This document shows positions 5,709-8,009 of a DNA stretch of 8,009 nucleotides, piece after piece. A model generated the notes under the pieces. That model was not told the DNA's origin. It made no database searches and saw nothing but the letters and a program-made list of their open reading frames with translations. The stretch spans positions 1 to 8,009 of the forward strand of contig DASYUM010000303.1 of assembly GCA_036001225.1 (NCBI GenBank), written 5' to 3'. The translations under genes were made by a program, and so were the position numbers. Source of the DNA: DASYUM01 sp036001225 (GTDB lineage: Bacteria > Methylomirabilota > Methylomirabilia > Rokubacteriales > DASRDR01). The stretch's first letter is position 1, and each line of letters begins with the position of its first letter.

Positions 5709-6419
5709 ATGACGGAGGCGCCGATCCTCGAAGTCTCGGAGCTGACCAAGCGCTTCGGTGGCGTGACCGCGGTGGACCGGTGCTCGCTGGCGCTGACGCC
5801 CGGCCGGATCTACGGCCTCATCGGCCCCAACGGCTCCGGGAAGACCACGCTGTTCAACTGCATCACCGGGCTCGCCGTTCGGGACGCCGGCATCATCAGG
5901 TTCCGGGGACGCCGGGTGGACGGGCTGCCGTCCCACCGGGTGGCCAACCTCGGCATCGGCCGCACCTTCCAGGTGATCCGCGTCTTTCCCGAGCTGACCG
6001 CGCTCGAGAACCTCCTGGTCGTTTCCCGGCGCGATCGGGACGGGGCGGTGGCCCGGGCCCGGGAGCTGCTCGGGTTCGTGCGGCTGGACGGGCTGGCCGG
6101 CGAATACGCCGGCAACCTCTCCTATGGCCAGCAGAAGCTCCTGGAGTTCGCGCGCGTGCTCATGCTCGAGCCCGCCCTCATCCTCCTCGACGAGCCGGCC
6201 GCGGGCGTGAATCGGACGCTGCTCAACGAGCTGCTGACGGCAATTCAGCGGCTGCGCGACGAGGGGCGGACGATCCTCGTCGTCGAGCACGACATGAAGG
6301 TCGTCATGGGCCTTTGCGAGTGGGTCTTCGTCCTCGACTACGGCGAGAAGATCGCCGAAGGGCCCCCGGAGGCGATTCGGGCCGATGCCCGGGTCATCGA
6401 GGCCTATTTCGGACGCTGA
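5709..6419 (+). CDS. livG: LivG-type branched-chain amino acid ABC transporter ATP-binding protein
   Basis: 236 residues; the cytoplasmic ATPase that drives the importer. All nucleotide-binding elements are intact: Walker A GPNGSGKT (39-46), Q-loop GRTFQ with Q88, signature LSYGQQ (137-142), Walker B LILLDEP with catalytic E162, and H-loop VEHDM with H194. The opening LEVSELTKRFGGVTAVD and the end IRADARVIEAYFG are typical of LivG rather than LivF, and the EP-AAGVNRT D-loop region also fits LivG. The ATG at 5709 has no clear Shine-Dalgarno; the 52-bp gap 5657-5708 shows nothing else. HAAT importers normally use a LivG-LivF pair, yet no second ATPase follows, so the partner must be encoded elsewhere or LivG homodimerises. 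Confidence 0.94.
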   Translation: MTEAPILEVSELTKRFGGVTAVDRCSLALTPGRIYGLIGPNGSGKTTLFNCITGLAVRDAGIIRFRGRRVDGLPSHRVANLGIGRTFQVIRVFPELTALENLLVVSRRDRDGAVARARELLGFVRLDGLAGEYAGNLSYGQQKLLEFARVLMLEPALILLDEPAAGVNRTLLNELLTAIQRLRDEGRTILVVEHDMKVVMGLCEWVFVLDYGEKIAEGPPEAIRADARVIEAYFGR

Positions 6420-6423
6420 GGCG

Positions 6424-7980
6424 GTGACTCAGGTCCCCCCTCTCCCTCTCCCGCCGGGAGAGGGAGAGGGTTGGGGTGAGAGCGTCGCCCCCTCACCCTG
6501 CCCTCTCCCCCGGCGGGGGAGAGGGATCCGAGTCCTCGCCGGCCTCGCGGTGGCGGGGACGGCCGCCGCCGCATTGGTCCTCACGGTCCGCTCGCTCGAC
6601 TGGGCCCTCGGCCACGACGCGCCGCTCATGCACTATGTCGCGACCCGTCTCCTGGCGGGGGCGGTGCCGTACCGCGACATCTTCGACATGAACTTCCCCG
6701 GCGTCTACCTGGTCCACCTGGCAGGTCTGGTGGTGGCCGGCCCCGGCGATGGCGGCTTTCGCGCTCTCGACCTCGCCGTGCTGGCCGGAACGCTCGCCGG
6801 CCTGGCGGCCGCCCTCGGCAGCTTCGACCGCTGGGCGGTCGGAGCGGCGGTCGCCCTGTTCTGGCTCTATCACGTGTCGGGCGGCGCGTGGCGCGCCGGC
6901 CAGCGCGATCTCATCCTCTGTCTACCGCTGGCCTGGACGACGGCGGCCGCGCTCGCCGACCTCCGGACCCCGACCCGTCGCGCGCTGCTCCTGGCCGGCT
7001 TCGGCCTCGGGACGGCAGTGTGGATCAAGCCGCACGCCCTCCTCCTGGTGCCCGTGCTGGGAGTGCTGGCGCTCCGGCGACCGCCCGGGGCGCGCGCGGC
7101 GGCGGTGGCCGCGCTCGGGCTCGGCCTGGCGGTGCCGGCGGCCCTGGTCCTGCTCTGGCTGGGGAGGGCCGGCGCCCTGCCGGCCTTCGTCGACGTCGTC
7201 CTCGGCTACCTGGTGCCGCTCTACGGCCGGCTGGGACGCGAGGGGCTCCTCGACGTCGTCCGGCGAGGTGACCTGGGCGCGTGGGCGCTCGGCGGCCTGG
7301 GGCTGTGGGCGCTGGGGGGGCTGGCGGTGCTCGGTCGCCGCGACCGGCGAGCGGGGCTCCTCGCCTCCGGCGTGGCCTACGGGGTCCTCCACTTCGCCCT
7401 GCAGGGTAAGGGCTGGGAGTACCATCTCTACCCGTTCGCGCTCTTCGCGATCGCGCTGGGGGCGGCCGGGCTGGGCACGGCGGTTGGCCGTGGCCGGCAG
7501 GTGGCGACAGCCCTGCTGCTGCTGGCCTTCGGGATCTCGGCGGCGGGGCTGGCCGCCAAGGGCGCCCGCAACCTCGACCCGGCCTGGCTACGGGCCAAGA
7601 CGATGCGGGCCCACGCGGTGGCTCGCGCGCTGACGCCGATCGTCGCCCGCGGTGGGACGGTCCAGGTGCTCGACACCACCGACGGGGGTATTCACGCCTT
7701 GCTTCTGCTGGGCGCCCGCCAGCCGACCCGGTTCCTTTACGACTTCCACTTCTACCACGACGTCGGGCACCCCTATGTCCGCGCCCTGCGGGCCGAGCTG
7801 CTCGACGGCCTCCGCCGCCGGCCGCCGGCCGCGGTGGTGCTCTTCGAGCGAGGCTGGCCGAGCGGGGACTACGGCCGGCTTCAGGCCTTCCCCGAGCTGG
7901 CGGCCTGGCTCGGCGCGGGGTATCGGCTGGCCGTGGAGGGCGAGGGGTTCCGCCTGTATGCAGCGCGAAGCGATCGCTAG
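6424..7980 (+). CDS. Multi-spanning membrane protein, GT-C / GT39 (ArnT-like) glycosyltransferase-like
   Basis: 518 residues from GTG 6424. The body resembles GT-C glycosyltransferases, which transfer sugars from polyprenyl-phosphate donors on the periplasmic face of the inner membrane. A first helix (about 37-55) leads to a loop with D60 and D66 (LDWALGHDAPLMHY) and the family-like motif GAVPYRDIFDMNFPGVY (79-95). Many Leu/Ala-rich helices follow, then GKGWEYHLYPF (328-338), and a soluble C-terminal part (about 385-518) with LYDFHFYHDVGHPY. Substrate unknown; not part of the importer. The start is uncertain: residues 5-34 are the translated palindrome pair. Alternatives are ATG 6385 (overlapping the ATPase gene by 35 bp) and GTG 6550, after the repeat (476 residues). 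None has an ideal Shine-Dalgarno. Confidence 0.8.
   Translation: MTQVPPLPLPPGEGEGWGESVAPSPCPLPRRGRGIRVLAGLAVAGTAAAALVLTVRSLDWALGHDAPLMHYVATRLLAGAVPYRDIFDMNFPGVYLVHLAGLVVAGPGDGGFRALDLAVLAGTLAGLAAALGSFDRWAVGAAVALFWLYHVSGGAWRAGQRDLILCLPLAWTTAAALADLRTPTRRALLLAGFGLGTAVWIKPHALLLVPVLGVLALRRPPGARAAAVAALGLGLAVPAALVLLWLGRAGALPAFVDVVLGYLVPLYGRLGREGLLDVVRRGDLGAWALGGLGLWALGGLAVLGRRDRRAGLLASGVAYGVLHFALQGKGWEYHLYPFALFAIALGAAGLGTAVGRGRQVATALLLLAFGISAAGLAAKGARNLDPAWLRAKTMRAHAVARALTPIVARGGTVQVLDTTDGGIHALLLLGARQPTRFLYDFHFYHDVGHPYVRALRAELLDGLRRRPPAAVVLFERGWPSGDYGRLQAFPELAAWLGAGYRLAVEGEGFRLYAARSDR
6438..6525. repeat. Inverted pair of CCCTCTCCC-type palindromes (REPIN-like)
   Basis: Palindrome 1 is a perfect 15-bp stem (6438-6452 with 6456-6470, loop GCC). 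Palindrome 2 is a perfect 11-bp stem (6501-6511 with 6515-6525, loop GGC). Between them GGGTGAG (6474-6480) pairs with CTCACCC (6492-6498), so the two units face each other. Dispersed repeats of this kind (CCCTCTCCC / GGGGTGAG) are common between genes of GC-rich bacteria. Here the pair begins 18 bp after the ATPase stop and reads through in the frame of the next gene. Confidence 0.8.
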
Positions 7981-7989
7981 ATTGTCGGC

Positions 7990-8009
7990 GGGGGCCTCGA
8001 CGGCCCCCT
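7990..8009 (+). terminator. Probable intrinsic terminator, cut by the window edge
   Basis: GGGGGCC (7990-7996) and GGCCCCC (8002-8008) form a perfect 7-bp stem with a 5-nt loop, 9 bp after the membrane-protein stop. The first T follows at 8009 and the window then ends, so the T-tract cannot be seen. Confidence 0.5.

Noticed and set aside
4508..5749. 413-codon minus-strand frame opposite the livM-like gene
   Set aside because: Low-complexity charged translation lying opposite an unambiguous permease gene; a shadow frame.

Overview
This is a GC-rich bacterial chromosome segment with short intergenic gaps and GC-ending codons. Gene content and style would fit an uncultivated soil or sediment lineage such as Rokubacteria/Methylomirabilota or a relative. 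That placement is inference; the window has no rRNA or other marker gene.

Left part, minus strand (1-2026): a partial DUF488-family gene running off the left edge, directly downstream of a medium-chain zinc-type dehydrogenase gene (476-1504). Upstream of these lies a small secreted Trp/Tyr/Pro-rich protein (1607-2026). A good intrinsic terminator (1538-1583) separates the secreted protein from the dehydrogenase. The gap 2027-2320 divides the two transcription directions and carries a TTGACA-type promoter for the right-hand genes.

Centre, plus strand (2321-6419): a branched-chain-amino-acid (HAAT) type ABC importer in the order substrate-binding protein, LivH-type permease, LivM-type permease, LivG-type ATPase. 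The binding protein would capture a substrate in the periplasm, the two permeases form the membrane channel, and the ATPase powers it. No LivF-type second ATPase follows, so the locus is incomplete. A strong hairpin sits between the binding-protein gene and livH. The livH/livM junction is interrupted by two tandem copies of a palindromic repeat element flanked by three copies of a 12-bp sequence. The layout lets the ancestral overlapping stop/start junction be reconstructed.

Right part, plus strand (6424-7980): a multi-spanning membrane protein resembling GT-C (GT39/ArnT-like) glycosyltransferases. Its apparent N-terminus is encoded by an inverted pair of CCCTCTCCC-type palindromes (REPIN-like). 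A hairpin at the right edge is probably its terminator.

I see no defence system, CRISPR array, RNA gene or clearly novel multi-gene system. The most interesting signals are the two repeat insertions and their effects on gene boundaries.
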